DNA of 64,000 nt from Nocardia crassostreae (lineage in GTDB: Bacteria; Actinomycetota; Actinomycetes; Mycobacteriales; Mycobacteriaceae): contig NZ_BDCH01000015.1 of assembly GCF_001613405.1 (NCBI RefSeq), forward strand, positions 62,001 through 126,000. Direction: 5' to 3'. This document shows, one piece after another, positions 55,443-63,478 of the stretch. Below the pieces are notes generated by a model that saw only the letters and a program-made list of their open reading frames with translations, had not been told where the DNA came from and did not search any database. Position 1 is the first letter of the stretch. Each line of letters begins with the position of its first letter. Position numbers and translations under genes: made by a program.

Positions 55443-58025
55443 ATGTTCAGAGCGAGGCTCGGTGTCCGGACCCGTGTTCTCGCCATCGCATTGGTTCCGA
55501 GCGCGGCGCTGCTCGTGATCGGCGTGGGTGGCGCGGGATATCTGGTGGCACAGGGCAATCACGCACGTGAGTGGGGGGCCGCGCTACAAGATGCCACCCC
55601 GACCACCCGGGAATTGGTCAACGCGGTCCAGGCCGAGCGGCAGGTGACGCTGGCGCAGCTGGCCGGAGAGGAACCGAATCCGAAAGCCCTGTCCGAAGCC
55701 CGATTACGGATGGACGCGGCCATCATCCTGCTCGAGCCCATCACGGCGAAGATGGAAGCCCTGGGGCCGCAAGGGGTTACCGGTGACGTCGGCGGCTTCC
55801 AGACCTTGACCCGGCAGCTGGCGGCCGTCCGCACCCAGGTGGACGCGGGCGTGCTGCCCTTCGCGGACGCCTACACCTTCTACGGCCATCTGCTCGATCT
55901 GGTCTCGGTCGGCACCAGCGTCGTCATGATCACCGCGCCAAGCTCCGAGGTCGCCGTCGAGACCGGCGAAACCCTCACCCTCATCTCGGCCTCCGAAATG
56001 CTGACCCGCAGCGCGGGATTGGCGGAAGTGCTGCTGCACGACGGCACGCTGCCGCCGGAGCTGGGCATCGAATACGCGCGCCTGACCGGCGGTTACCGCA
56101 TCAGCGTCGAAGCCCTCGCGCGCGACGAGGACGACGCCGAGACCATCAATGCCGCCACCCTCATCAACGGCCAGAACTGGCAGCGCCTGATCATGATGGA
56201 GAACTCCCTCATGGCACGCGCGCTGGACCCGGTCACCAACCCGGATCCGAAACCCGTGCCGCTGGCCTTCACCGAGGCGGAATGGCGGGATACGGTCAGC
56301 AAGGTCAATCAGGCGTTGCTCACCCTGTGGGACGTCCAGAACCTGCACGCCCAGGGCCTGTCCGAGCAAGCGGGAGAGGAGTACGCCCGCAACTCCCTCA
56401 TCGCCGGTGGCGGCATGTTCCTGGTGGCCGTCTCGGCGTTCGGGGTCGCGCTGGTGCTGGCCAACCGAATCATTCGCCGCCTCAAGCGCTTGCGCGACCA
56501 GACCCTCGCCCTGGCCGACGACCGGCTGCCGCAGATCATGACCCAGCTGCGCGACGGCAAGGATGTCGACGTCGCCGCCGAGACCCCGCCGCTGGACTTC
56601 GGCAGCGATGAGATCGGCCAGGTGGCCAAGGCTTTCAGCCACGCCCACGAGGCCGCCGTCGAGGCCGCCGTCACCGAGGCCCGCACCCGGGAGGGCGTGA
56701 AGGCGGTGTTCCTCAATATCGCCCACCGCTCGCAGGTGGTCGTGCACCGCCAGCTGGAAGTGCTCGACGACGCCGAATCCAAGCAGGAAGATCCGTCCCT
56801 GCTCGAAATCTTCTTCCGCCTCGACCATCTCGCCACCCGCGAGCGCCGCAATGCCGAGAACCTGATCATTCTGGCGGGCGGCCAGCCGGGTCGGCAGTGG
56901 CGCAATCCGGTGGCGCTGGTGGAGGTCGTGCGCTCGGGTGTCGGCGAGGCGCTCGACTACACCCGCGTGAAGATCACCCGCCTGCCCGAGATCGCGGTGG
57001 CGGGCAGCGCCGTGGCCGACCTCGTGCACCTGGTGGCCGAACTGGTCGACAATGCCGCCCACTTCTCCCCGCCGACCTCGCAGGTCGAGGTGCGCGGCAA
57101 TGTGGTGGGCAAGGGCATTGCCGTGGAGATCGTGGACCAGGGCATGGGCATGCCCGAGTCCGAGCTCGAACGGGTCAACGAGATGCTGCGCAATCCACCG
57201 GATTTCGGCGTCAACACGCTGTCGGAGGATTCCCGCCTCGGCATGTTCGTGGTCGCCCAGCTGGCGGTCCGCAATGGCATCTCGGTGCGGCTCACCGAAT
57301 CCGATTACGGCGGCGTGCGCGCCATCGTGCTGATTCCCTCCAGCCTGACGGTGGCCGCCCCGGGCACCGGGGAGATCCCGGCCGTGCCCAAACAGCTGGA
57401 AGCCGTTGCGGCGCAGCCGCAGGCCGAGTCGTTCCATGCGGCGGAGTCGTTCCCTACGGCAGAGCCGTTCCCTACGGGAGAGCCGTTCCGTACCTCGGAG
57501 TCGTTCCACACCGGTGAGATGCGCCAGCTCGACGCCCCTCCCGCGCTCCCGGCCCGGCCCGGTCCGACCGCGCCCGAACGCCCGCTCACCCCGCTGTACT
57601 CCCCCGCACCCGCTTTCGACGCGTTCGCCTCCCCGGCCCGCTCGTTCGAGGAGTCCGCCAAACCCTACGAACCCCCCACCGAGCCGAATCCGCCACACCG
57701 GCCGAGCATTCCGGCGCCGCAACCGGAAATCGGTTTCCGGCCTCGAGAATCCCGGCGCGCCCAGTACACTGGCTCCGACGTCCGGCCCGCGCTCCCGCGT
57801 AGGCGCCGGCAGGCAAGTCTCGCACCGGAATTGGCGCAGGACACGACGTCCCCCGAGACTTCGTCCCAGCCCACCCGCACGGCCGAGCAGGCCCGAGACC
57901 TCATGTCCGCCATCGAAAACGGAACCAGGCAGGGCCGCCGGGCCGATCCCGGTGCGTCCGAGCCTGTGTCCAACCCATTCCCCGACCGACAGGAAGGCGA
58001 CGGTGACCACCTCAAACGCTGGTGA
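55443..58025 (+). CDS. cvnA: CvnA sensor ATPase (second, full-length)
   Basis: 860 aa from ATG 55443. N-terminal membrane helix, NIT sensing domain (about 30-320), second helix (NSLIAGGGMFLVAVSAFGVA), HAMP linker (RLKRLRDQTLALADDRLPQ to AFSHAHEAAV), histidine-kinase-like part (GVKAVFLNIAHRSQVVVHRQ) and HATPase_c (LVHLVAELVDNAAHFSPPTS, GMGMPESELE). A long Pro-rich tail includes five tandem 18-bp repeats (57426-57515). First gene of a conservon, overlapping CvnB. It likely senses an envelope or small-molecule signal and controls CvnD. Confidence 0.92.
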   Translation: MFRARLGVRTRVLAIALVPSAALLVIGVGGAGYLVAQGNHAREWGAALQDATPTTRELVNAVQAERQVTLAQLAGEEPNPKALSEARLRMDAAIILLEPITAKMEALGPQGVTGDVGGFQTLTRQLAAVRTQVDAGVLPFADAYTFYGHLLDLVSVGTSVVMITAPSSEVAVETGETLTLISASEMLTRSAGLAEVLLHDGTLPPELGIEYARLTGGYRISVEALARDEDDAETINAATLINGQNWQRLIMMENSLMARALDPVTNPDPKPVPLAFTEAEWRDTVSKVNQALLTLWDVQNLHAQGLSEQAGEEYARNSLIAGGGMFLVAVSAFGVALVLANRIIRRLKRLRDQTLALADDRLPQIMTQLRDGKDVDVAAETPPLDFGSDEIGQVAKAFSHAHEAAVEAAVTEARTREGVKAVFLNIAHRSQVVVHRQLEVLDDAESKQEDPSLLEIFFRLDHLATRERRNAENLIILAGGQPGRQWRNPVALVEVVRSGVGEALDYTRVKITRLPEIAVAGSAVADLVHLVAELVDNAAHFSPPTSQVEVRGNVVGKGIAVEIVDQGMGMPESELERVNEMLRNPPDFGVNTLSEDSRLGMFVVAQLAVRNGISVRLTESDYGGVRAIVLIPSSLTVAAPGTGEIPAVPKQLEAVAAQPQAESFHAAESFPTAEPFPTGEPFRTSESFHTGEMRQLDAPPALPARPGPTAPERPLTPLYSPAPAFDAFASPARSFEESAKPYEPPTEPNPPHRPSIPAPQPEIGFRPRESRRAQYTGSDVRPALPRRRRQASLAPELAQDTTSPETSSQPTRTAEQARDLMSAIENGTRQGRRADPGASEPVSNPFPDRQEGDGDHLKRW
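57426..57515 (+). repeat. Five tandem 18-bp repeats in the CvnA tail
   Basis: Units of 18 bp start at 57426, 57444, 57462, 57480 and 57498. Each codes for a six-residue unit (ESFHAA, ESFPTA, EPFPTG, EPFRTS, ESFHTG). They lie in the disordered C-terminal tail after the ATPase domain and are absent from the other CvnA copy. Confidence 0.8.
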
Positions 58026-58428
58026 CATCAACTGGCTACTCGACGATCTGGTCGATCGGCTAGCTGGCGTCAGGCACGCCGTTGTGCACTCCACCGACGG
58101 CCTGTTACTGGGCCGTTCCTCCGCCATGAGCCGTGAGGACGCCGAGCACTTCGGCGCCATGTCCTCCACCCTCTACGGACTGGCCCGCAGCGCGGGCGCC
58201 CGATTCGACGGTGGCGGTGTGCGCCAGGCGGTCATCGAACTGGATCGGGCGGTGCTGTTCGTGACCGCCGCCGGGAGCCACGCCTGTCACGCCCTGCAGG
58301 CGACCGAGCAGGCCAATCTCGGCATGGTCGCCTATGAAATGAACCTGACGGTGCAGCGTGTCGGCACCTATCTGTCCACCACCCCGCGCCACCATCTGGC
58401 CGGACAGGTCAATCCCCACCTGTCATGA
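58003..58428 (+). CDS. cvnB: CvnB roadblock/LC7 protein
   Basis: 141 aa from GTG 58003, overlapping CvnA by 23 bp; AGGAAGG 5 bp upstream. LC7 fold: WLLDDLVDRLAGVRHAVVHS, DGLLLGRSS, EHFGAMSSTLYGLARSAG, QAVIELDRAVLFVTAAG and NLGMVAYEMNLTVQRVG. In conservons it binds both the sensor and the GTPase. It overlaps CvnC as ATGA. Confidence 0.93.
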   Translation: MTTSNAGDINWLLDDLVDRLAGVRHAVVHSTDGLLLGRSSAMSREDAEHFGAMSSTLYGLARSAGARFDGGGVRQAVIELDRAVLFVTAAGSHACHALQATEQANLGMVAYEMNLTVQRVGTYLSTTPRHHLAGQVNPHLS

Positions 58429-58802
58429 TGGCGGGGCCGGGGGAACATTGGTTCGATGACGCTGCCGGTCCGTTGGTGCGCCCCTACGCCCGGACCGGCG
58501 GCCGAACCATGGGCGCGGGGCACGATCTGGACATGCTCACGGTGGTGGTGGTGCCCAATGCCGCCCCGCCGCTGCGCCGTGTCGAGCCGGAATACACCGA
58601 TATCGTGCGGTTGTGCCGGCTCCCGCTCTCGGTGGCCGAGGTATCGGCCGCCATGCGGCTACCGCTCGCGGTGACCAAAATCCTTGTCGGCGACCTCATC
58701 TCAGACGGCATCCTCAACCTCCGTGCACCGGCCTCCCCCGAGACCACACCCGGTGACCTCAACATTTTGCGAGCAGTTCTCGATGGCATCCGAAAACTTT
58801 GA
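58425..58802 (+). CDS. cvnC: CvnC, DUF742 protein
   Basis: 125 aa from ATG 58425. DUF742: RPYARTGGRTMGAGHDLDML and the HTH-like IVRLCRLPLSVAEVSAAMRL with PLAVTKILVGDLISDGIL. Winged-helix-like; role between CvnB and CvnD. It overlaps CvnD by 20 bp, so all four genes are co-translated. Confidence 0.93.
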   Translation: MMAGPGEHWFDDAAGPLVRPYARTGGRTMGAGHDLDMLTVVVVPNAAPPLRRVEPEYTDIVRLCRLPLSVAEVSAAMRLPLAVTKILVGDLISDGILNLRAPASPETTPGDLNILRAVLDGIRKL

Positions 58803-59373
58803 CAACTCCCGGCCCCTGGCCGCCTCGGTGAAGATCCTCATCGCGGGCGGTTTCGGCGTCGGCAAAACGACCATGGTGTCGACCATCAGCGAGATCACCC
58901 CGCTGCGCACCGAAGAGCTCATTACCGAGCTCTCGGCGGGCGTGGACGATCTGCGCGGCGTGGAGGGCAAGACCACCACCACGGTGGCCCTCGACTTCGG
59001 CCGCATCACCATCGACCAGAGCCTGGTCCTGTACCTGTTCGGCACCCCCGGCCAGGACCGATTCTGGTTCCTCTGGGACGAATTGGCCCGCGGCGCCCTG
59101 GGCGCGGTGGTCCTGGCCGACACCCGCCGCCTGGAAGGTTCCTTCGCAGCGATCGACTTCTTCGAACGCCGCGGCGTCGCCTTCACCGTAGCGGTCAACT
59201 GCTTCGAAGGCGCACCCCTCTACACGCCGGTCGAGGTCCGCGACGCCCTCGACCTCGACGAGCACATACCGGTCCTCCTGTGCGACGCCCGTGACCGCGG
59301 CTCCTGCAAGAACGTCCTCATGCCCCTGGTCGAATACCTCATCGACCGCGCCGCCGCCAAGGTCGTCAGCTGA
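58783..59373 (+). CDS. cvnD: CvnD small GTPase
   Basis: 196 aa from ATG 58783. Ras-like GTPase: Walker A GGFGVGKTT (about 23-31), switch-2-like FGTPGQDRF, and VNCFEG in place of the usual NKxD, as is typical of actinobacterial conservon and MglA-like GTPases. The final gene of the operon, closed by a perfect 12-bp terminator. It is thought to relay signals from CvnA in a G-protein-like way. Confidence 0.94.
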   Translation: MASENFDNSRPLAASVKILIAGGFGVGKTTMVSTISEITPLRTEELITELSAGVDDLRGVEGKTTTTVALDFGRITIDQSLVLYLFGTPGQDRFWFLWDELARGALGAVVLADTRRLEGSFAAIDFFERRGVAFTVAVNCFEGAPLYTPVEVRDALDLDEHIPVLLCDARDRGSCKNVLMPLVEYLIDRAAAKVVS

Positions 59374-59399
59374 GCCTTCCCCTACATATCCGATAGCAG

Positions 59400-59433
59400 T
59401 CGAGCCCGCTCCAGTTCTCCGGAGCGGGCTCGA
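59400..59433. terminator. Bidirectional terminator between conservon and ICMT gene
   Basis: CGAGCCCGCTCC (59401-59412) / GGAGCGGGCTCG (59421-59432), 12 perfect pairs, 8-base loop, with an extra T/A pair at the base (59400/59433). It serves both the conservon (ends 59373) and the ICMT-like gene (ends 59459). Confidence 0.8.
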
Positions 59434-59458
59434 GTGTTGGATATCGCTGTGGCCGAAC

Positions 59459-60073
59459 CTAGTAGACGCCGGGGACGAATCGTTTGGTGTGGCCGATATA
59501 GGACGTGTACCGGTTGCCGAACACCGAGCGCAGCACACCTTCCTCGGTCCGCGCCCGATAGTCGTGCACCACCGCGATGAGCACAACGGCGATCAAGAAT
59601 CCGACCGTCGGCACCACGAACAGAGTGCTCGCGTAGACGCCGACAAGCCCGGTATAGATCGGATGACGAACCAGGCCGAACGGTCCCTCCGTCATGAGTT
59701 CATGATTCTCGTCGATCTCGGCGCGCAGCCGCCAGGAGGCGAAAACCGTGAACGCCCAGACGATCAGCGCCGTCGACAGCAATGCGAGAACGATTCCCAC
59801 GCTGGCGGACCACGGTCGCGGATCAGCGAGATAAGGTCCCGCCAGGCTCGGCCGGATGACCCAGGCGCCGAAGACGAGATAGTAGATCACCATAGAGGCG
59901 GTGGCAGCAACGAGCACCGCGTCGGCGCGCGGCGCGGTGACCGTCCCGGCGCTGTCCGTCCGGGCGGGTGGCCGCGTACGACGGCCCACCACCATGCGGA
60001 CGAGGATCACCAGCAGCAGAGAACTGTTGATCGCACCCACGATCCCGATGTCGACGAGTCGGCTGAAAGCCAT
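59459..60073 (-). CDS. Isoprenylcysteine carboxyl methyltransferase-like membrane protein
   Basis: 204 aa, four to five membrane helices. The C-terminal core HELMTEGPFGLVRHPIYTGL and the late RARTEEGVLRSVFGNRYTSY are the ICMT/PEMT signatures (SAM binding). Bacterial members are usually phospholipid or isoprenoid methyltransferases rather than protein methyltransferases. Next to a GTPase operon, but convergent. Confidence 0.88.
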   Translation of the reverse strand: MAFSRLVDIGIVGAINSSLLLVILVRMVVGRRTRPPARTDSAGTVTAPRADAVLVAATASMVIYYLVFGAWVIRPSLAGPYLADPRPWSASVGIVLALLSTALIVWAFTVFASWRLRAEIDENHELMTEGPFGLVRHPIYTGLVGVYASTLFVVPTVGFLIAVVLIAVVHDYRARTEEGVLRSVFGNRYTSYIGHTKRFVPGVY

Positions 60074-60223
60074 TGTTCCCCCAAATGATCCAACCGATCG
60101 TCTCAGTCGGTTCGCGTGCCGTCAACGGAGTCGCCGTTGCGCAGCCCGAACCCAGCAGACCGGGTCGCGCCGGGACGAGCCCACCGATCCGGCGCGGTCG
60201 AGAACCCCGGCTGCGGCGCGGGC

Positions 60224-61453
60224 CTACTTGAGATTCGACTGGACCGCATCGGCTTCCGTTGCCGCGCGGCCGTGTTCGGTGGCGGCGAAGGCGCGGCGGA
60301 TGACGGGGCGCAGGAGCGGGGACTGCACCGTGCGCATGACCCAGGCGTTGAATCGGATGCCCAGCGCCGATTTCGGGGCTGCTGCGGCCACGCGGCCCGG
60401 AGGCAGTTGTTGCGCGGAGGCGGCGCGGGGGCGCATGACCGCCTCGAATGTCGTCAGTGCGTCGGGTAGGTGGCCCAGATCGTCGGGCGCTCCTGCCGCG
60501 TGGAGAGCTGCGGCCAGTTCGGCGGCGCCGCCCAGGGCGAGGGCGGTGCCGAGGCCGCTGAGGGGGCTGGCGCACCAGGCGCTGTCGCCGAGGAGGACCA
60601 CGCGGCCGTCGTGCCAGCGGGGCATGTGGACCTGGTCGTAGGTGTCCAGGGCGAAGTCGGGGGCTTGGCGGGCCGCGGTCAGGAATTCCCGGGCGTGCCA
60701 GCCGACATCGGCGAAAGTCCGTTCCAGCAGGGCGAACTGGGCGCCGCGGTCGCCGCGGGGCGGCAGCGTGTCGGCGGCGAAGGTCAGGCCGATCTCCTGC
60801 TGGCCCGGATGACCCGGGCGGGCCTCGAGCGCGCGGCGTCCGGGGGTGTTGTACAGCAGGAACCAGCCGTCCAGTCTCGGTGTGCTGGGGCCCTCGACGA
60901 GGGTGAACCAGGCGTGTGCCAGGCCGAGGGGCTTGCGGTAGTTCTCCTCCGAACCGAATCGCAGGGCGCGCACTCGCGAGTGCGCGCCGTCCGCGCCGAC
61001 AACCAGGTCGAACTCCGCGGACTCGCCGCCGCGGAACCGCACCAGCACCCGATTCCCCGAATCCTCCAGCGCTTCGACGGTTTCGCCGAAGCGGTGCGTC
61101 ACGCCGGGCCCGATGGCGTCGTGGAGGATGCGGGCGAGATCGGTGCGGAGCAGTTCCTCGCTCGACACCAGGCCCTGACCGCCGAACGCGGTTACCGGCA
61201 TTTCCGCGAGCCGCCGCTCGTCGGCGGCGATCCACGCCGCGCCGCGCTGCGGCACAAGGCAATTCCGTGCCTGGTCGAGGAGCCCGGCTTGCCGGAGCAC
61301 CTCGCGGCTGTCGCCGCGCAGGTCGACGGTCTGGCCGCCGGTGCGCAAGGCCGGAGCGATTTCGGCGACGGTCACCTCCCAGCCGTCTCGTTCCAGGAAC
61401 AGCGCGAGCGTGTCCCCCGCGATGCCGCCGCCGACGATGAGTGCTCGTGCCAT
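60224..61453 (-). CDS. FAD-dependent monooxygenase (PHBH-type)
   Basis: 409 aa from ATG 61453. Rossmann motif ALIVGGGIAGDTLALFL (about 4-20), DG-motif LVVGADGAHSRVRAL, and GD-motif VVLLGDSAWCASPLSGLGTA (FAD ribityl). It hydroxylates an aromatic or polyketide substrate using NADPH and O2. It is divergent from the TetR gene at 61548, with two similar direct repeats between them, so it is presumably repressed by that TetR protein. Confidence 0.93.
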   Translation of the reverse strand: MARALIVGGGIAGDTLALFLERDGWEVTVAEIAPALRTGGQTVDLRGDSREVLRQAGLLDQARNCLVPQRGAAWIAADERRLAEMPVTAFGGQGLVSSEELLRTDLARILHDAIGPGVTHRFGETVEALEDSGNRVLVRFRGGESAEFDLVVGADGAHSRVRALRFGSEENYRKPLGLAHAWFTLVEGPSTPRLDGWFLLYNTPGRRALEARPGHPGQQEIGLTFAADTLPPRGDRGAQFALLERTFADVGWHAREFLTAARQAPDFALDTYDQVHMPRWHDGRVVLLGDSAWCASPLSGLGTALALGGAAELAAALHAAGAPDDLGHLPDALTTFEAVMRPRAASAQQLPPGRVAAAAPKSALGIRFNAWVMRTVQSPLLRPVIRRAFAATEHGRAATEADAVQSNLK

Positions 61454-61476
61454 GATCCGATCCCCTTGCCTGCTGA

Positions 61477-61494
61477 TGCAAAGTATTCGCATTA
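61477..61494. promoter_or_regulatory. TetR operator copy 1 (FMO side)
   Basis: TGCAAAGTATTCGCATTA. It is a near direct repeat of TGCAATAGTTTCGCGTTA (61520-61537), 43 bp away, in the divergent FMO/TetR region. This copy lies 23 bp upstream of the FMO start. Confidence 0.5.
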
Positions 61495-61519
61495 ACAGTA
61501 GATCCGCTACGGCTCTAAT

Positions 61520-61537
61520 TGCAATAGTTTCGCGTTA
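61520..61537. promoter_or_regulatory. TetR operator copy 2, overlapping the tetR promoter
   Basis: TGCAATAGTTTCGCGTTA. It overlaps the -10-like hexamer TAGACT (61536-61541) that lies six bases before ATG 61548, so the TetR gene may be leaderless and autoregulated. Confidence 0.5.
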
Positions 61538-61547
61538 GACTGTGGTC

Positions 61548-62132
61548 ATGGCACAAGCGACAGGAACGGCGCGCCCAGGCGGCCGCACCGCCCGCACCCG
61601 GGCGGCGGTGCACGAGGCCACGCGGCAGCTGCTGGCCGAATCCGCCGACGGCACCATCGAAATCGCCGCGGTGGCAGCCCGTTCCGGCGTCCACCTCGCC
61701 ACGATCTATCGCCGGTGGCGGACGGTCGAGGGCCTGGTCATCGATACGATCATGGAGGAGCTGACCGCCAACTCACCCGTCCCGGCCACCGGCGATCTGC
61801 GCGGGGACCTGCTCGCCTGGACCACGAGTATGCTCACCGACCTGACTCAGCCCCGGCAGCGGGCCTTCTTCCGGGCGATGGCCCGAGCGAGCAGTGCCGA
61901 GCAGGGCCTCATCGACATGGCGGAATTCACCGCGCCGCGCATGCGCCAATTCCAGGCCACCCTGGACGCCAGCGGCACCACGGTCCTCGACAGCCGCGAC
62001 ATCGCCGAGCTCATCCTGTCCCCCGCCTACATTCGCGCGCTGGTCGCCATGCCCCTGAACCCGGCCACCGATGCTGAACGCCTGGTCGACAATGTGATCG
62101 CCGTCCGGGATCACCGGGCCGCCCGCGACTGA
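61548..62132 (+). CDS. TetR-family regulator of the FMO
   Basis: 194 aa from ATG 61548 (GTG 61542 also open). HTH: RAAVHEATRQLLAESADGTI and AAVAARSGVHLATIYRRWR, followed by TetR_C_16-like helices. It likely represses the divergent FAD monooxygenase and itself through the two direct repeats. Confidence 0.92.
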   Translation: MAQATGTARPGGRTARTRAAVHEATRQLLAESADGTIEIAAVAARSGVHLATIYRRWRTVEGLVIDTIMEELTANSPVPATGDLRGDLLAWTTSMLTDLTQPRQRAFFRAMARASSAEQGLIDMAEFTAPRMRQFQATLDASGTTVLDSRDIAELILSPAYIRALVAMPLNPATDAERLVDNVIAVRDHRAARD

Positions 62133-62139
62133 ACGCATA

Positions 62140-62168
62140 CGGCCCCGGCGCGCGGTGCGCCAGGGCCG
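62140..62168. terminator. Terminator between tetR and mtnC
   Basis: CGGCCC-c-GGCGC / GCGCC-a-GGGCCG, one mismatch, in the convergent region between the TetR gene (ends 62132) and mtnC (ends 62195). No clear T-run. Confidence 0.5.
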
Positions 62169-62194
62169 AATGAGAGTGATTGCCGTACGGGCGA

Positions 62195-62887
62195 TTACAG
62201 GTCGCCGGACGGGTCGACGTCGGCGAAGTCGCTGATCCAGCGATGCGGGGGCCGGGGGCTGTTCGGCTCGCCCGGGCGGGTGACGCCGATGGCCTGCCAG
62301 CTCGCGCTGACGGCGGCGTCCAATTCGTCGGGGTGGTCGGACAGGAACAGGATGTCCTGTGCCGGAACGCCGATGGCGCTCGGGATCTTCTCGTAGGAGG
62401 AGGCCTCCCGCTTCGGCCCGGCGGTCGACAGGTCGAAATGACCGCTCAGCAGCGGGGACAGACCGCCACCACGGGCGAAGGCGAACCAATCCTTCTGGTT
62501 GCGAACCGAACCCGAGGAGTAGATGTATAGCTCCAGGCCGGATTCGCGCCAGGCGCCCAGCACCGGCGGCACATCGGGGAAGAACTCACCGAACAGCGCG
62601 CCGGAGCGGAAGCCCTCCGCGCAGATGATGCCCTGGGCCGCCTTGAGCGGCTCGGACTTGACATCGGTGTTCAACCAGTTGATCAGGATATCGGCCACTT
62701 CGGCGGCATCCGCGTCCGGGCGCTCGGCCTGGATCCGGGTGGCGGCAATAATGGGATCCGCTGCCCCGCACTGGTTTTCGGCCAGCCATCCCGGCAGCCG
62801 GTCGCGGGTGTACCCGTACAGGTCCTCCCGCACCGAACTGGTCGGGCTGGTGGTGCCCTCGATATCGAGAACGACGGCCTTGATCAT
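62195..62887 (-). CDS. mtnC: Acireductone synthase (enolase-phosphatase E1)
   Basis: 230 aa. HAD phosphatase: nucleophile Asp in VVLDIEGTTSPTSSV (DIEGT at 8-12), motif II-like YIYSSGSVRNQKDWF and motif III/IV FLSDHPDELDAAVS. It enolises and dephosphorylates 2,3-diketo-5-methylthiopentyl-1-phosphate in methionine salvage. Overlaps mtnD by 4 bp (ATGA). Confidence 0.95.
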   Translation of the reverse strand: MIKAVVLDIEGTTSPTSSVREDLYGYTRDRLPGWLAENQCGAADPIIAATRIQAERPDADAAEVADILINWLNTDVKSEPLKAAQGIICAEGFRSGALFGEFFPDVPPVLGAWRESGLELYIYSSGSVRNQKDWFAFARGGGLSPLLSGHFDLSTAGPKREASSYEKIPSAIGVPAQDILFLSDHPDELDAAVSASWQAIGVTRPGEPNSPRPPHRWISDFADVDPSGDL

Positions 62888-63459
62888 GCGGTCAGCAGTT
62901 CATCGAGAGTCGGGAAGCCGCTGGAGATCTTGTCGCCGGTGAAGTCGCCGATCCAGCCGTCCTCTTCCTCGAAGAAGCGCACGGCCACGAATTCCGGGCG
63001 GGTTCCCATATCGAACCAGTGCAGAGTGCCCGCGGGCACCGAGACGAGATCGCCTGCGGTGCAGACGGTTGCCAGGACCTCGTCACCGAGATGCAGATAG
63101 AAACAGCCCTGCCCGGCGGCGAAGAAGCGCACCTCGTCCTCGGCGTGGCGGTGCTCGTCGAGGAACTTGGTCCGCGCGGCAACGGCCTTGGCGGGCCACT
63201 CCGGATCGGCGTCATCCGGGTGGATGCGCGCCACATCGATGAACTTGTACCGGCCGTCGGCATTGAGTTCCTCGATGCGCCCGGCATACTCGGCCTGAAT
63301 ATCCTCGGTCGAGGTGGCGGCGGTGAGCGCTTCCAGCACGGGCCACCGCTCGAAGACGATGCCGCGCTTGGCCAGCTCGGCGGCAATCACGGCGTCATCG
63401 CTGGTGCGCAGCTTCACGTCCGCGGAGTCCTTGTCGGACATGATCTGTAGCAGAGTCAT
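62884..63459 (-). CDS. mtnD: Acireductone dioxygenase
   Basis: 191 aa from ATG 63459. Cupin with the metal site His103, His105, Glu109 in HRHAEDEVRFF and His147 in GTLHWFDMG. Converts acireductone and O2 to the methionine precursor KMTB and formate (Fe form). Second gene of the mtnB-mtnD-mtnC order. Confidence 0.95.
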   Translation of the reverse strand: MTLLQIMSDKDSADVKLRTSDDAVIAAELAKRGIVFERWPVLEALTAATSTEDIQAEYAGRIEELNADGRYKFIDVARIHPDDADPEWPAKAVAARTKFLDEHRHAEDEVRFFAAGQGCFYLHLGDEVLATVCTAGDLVSVPAGTLHWFDMGTRPEFVAVRFFEEEDGWIGDFTGDKISSGFPTLDELLTA

Positions 63460-63478
63460 AGTGGGTTCCTCCTCGGAA

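Noticed and set aside
57426..57515. CRISPR array
   Set aside because: Units are directly adjacent without spacers and in frame in a protein tail.
55704..58169. A 821-residue minus-strand frame over CvnA
   Set aside because: Antisense of the CvnA/CvnB genes; composition typical of a shadow frame.
59459..60073. The ICMT-like gene as the fifth conservon gene
   Set aside because: It is on the opposite strand, behind a bidirectional terminator, and the usual extra conservon gene is a P450.
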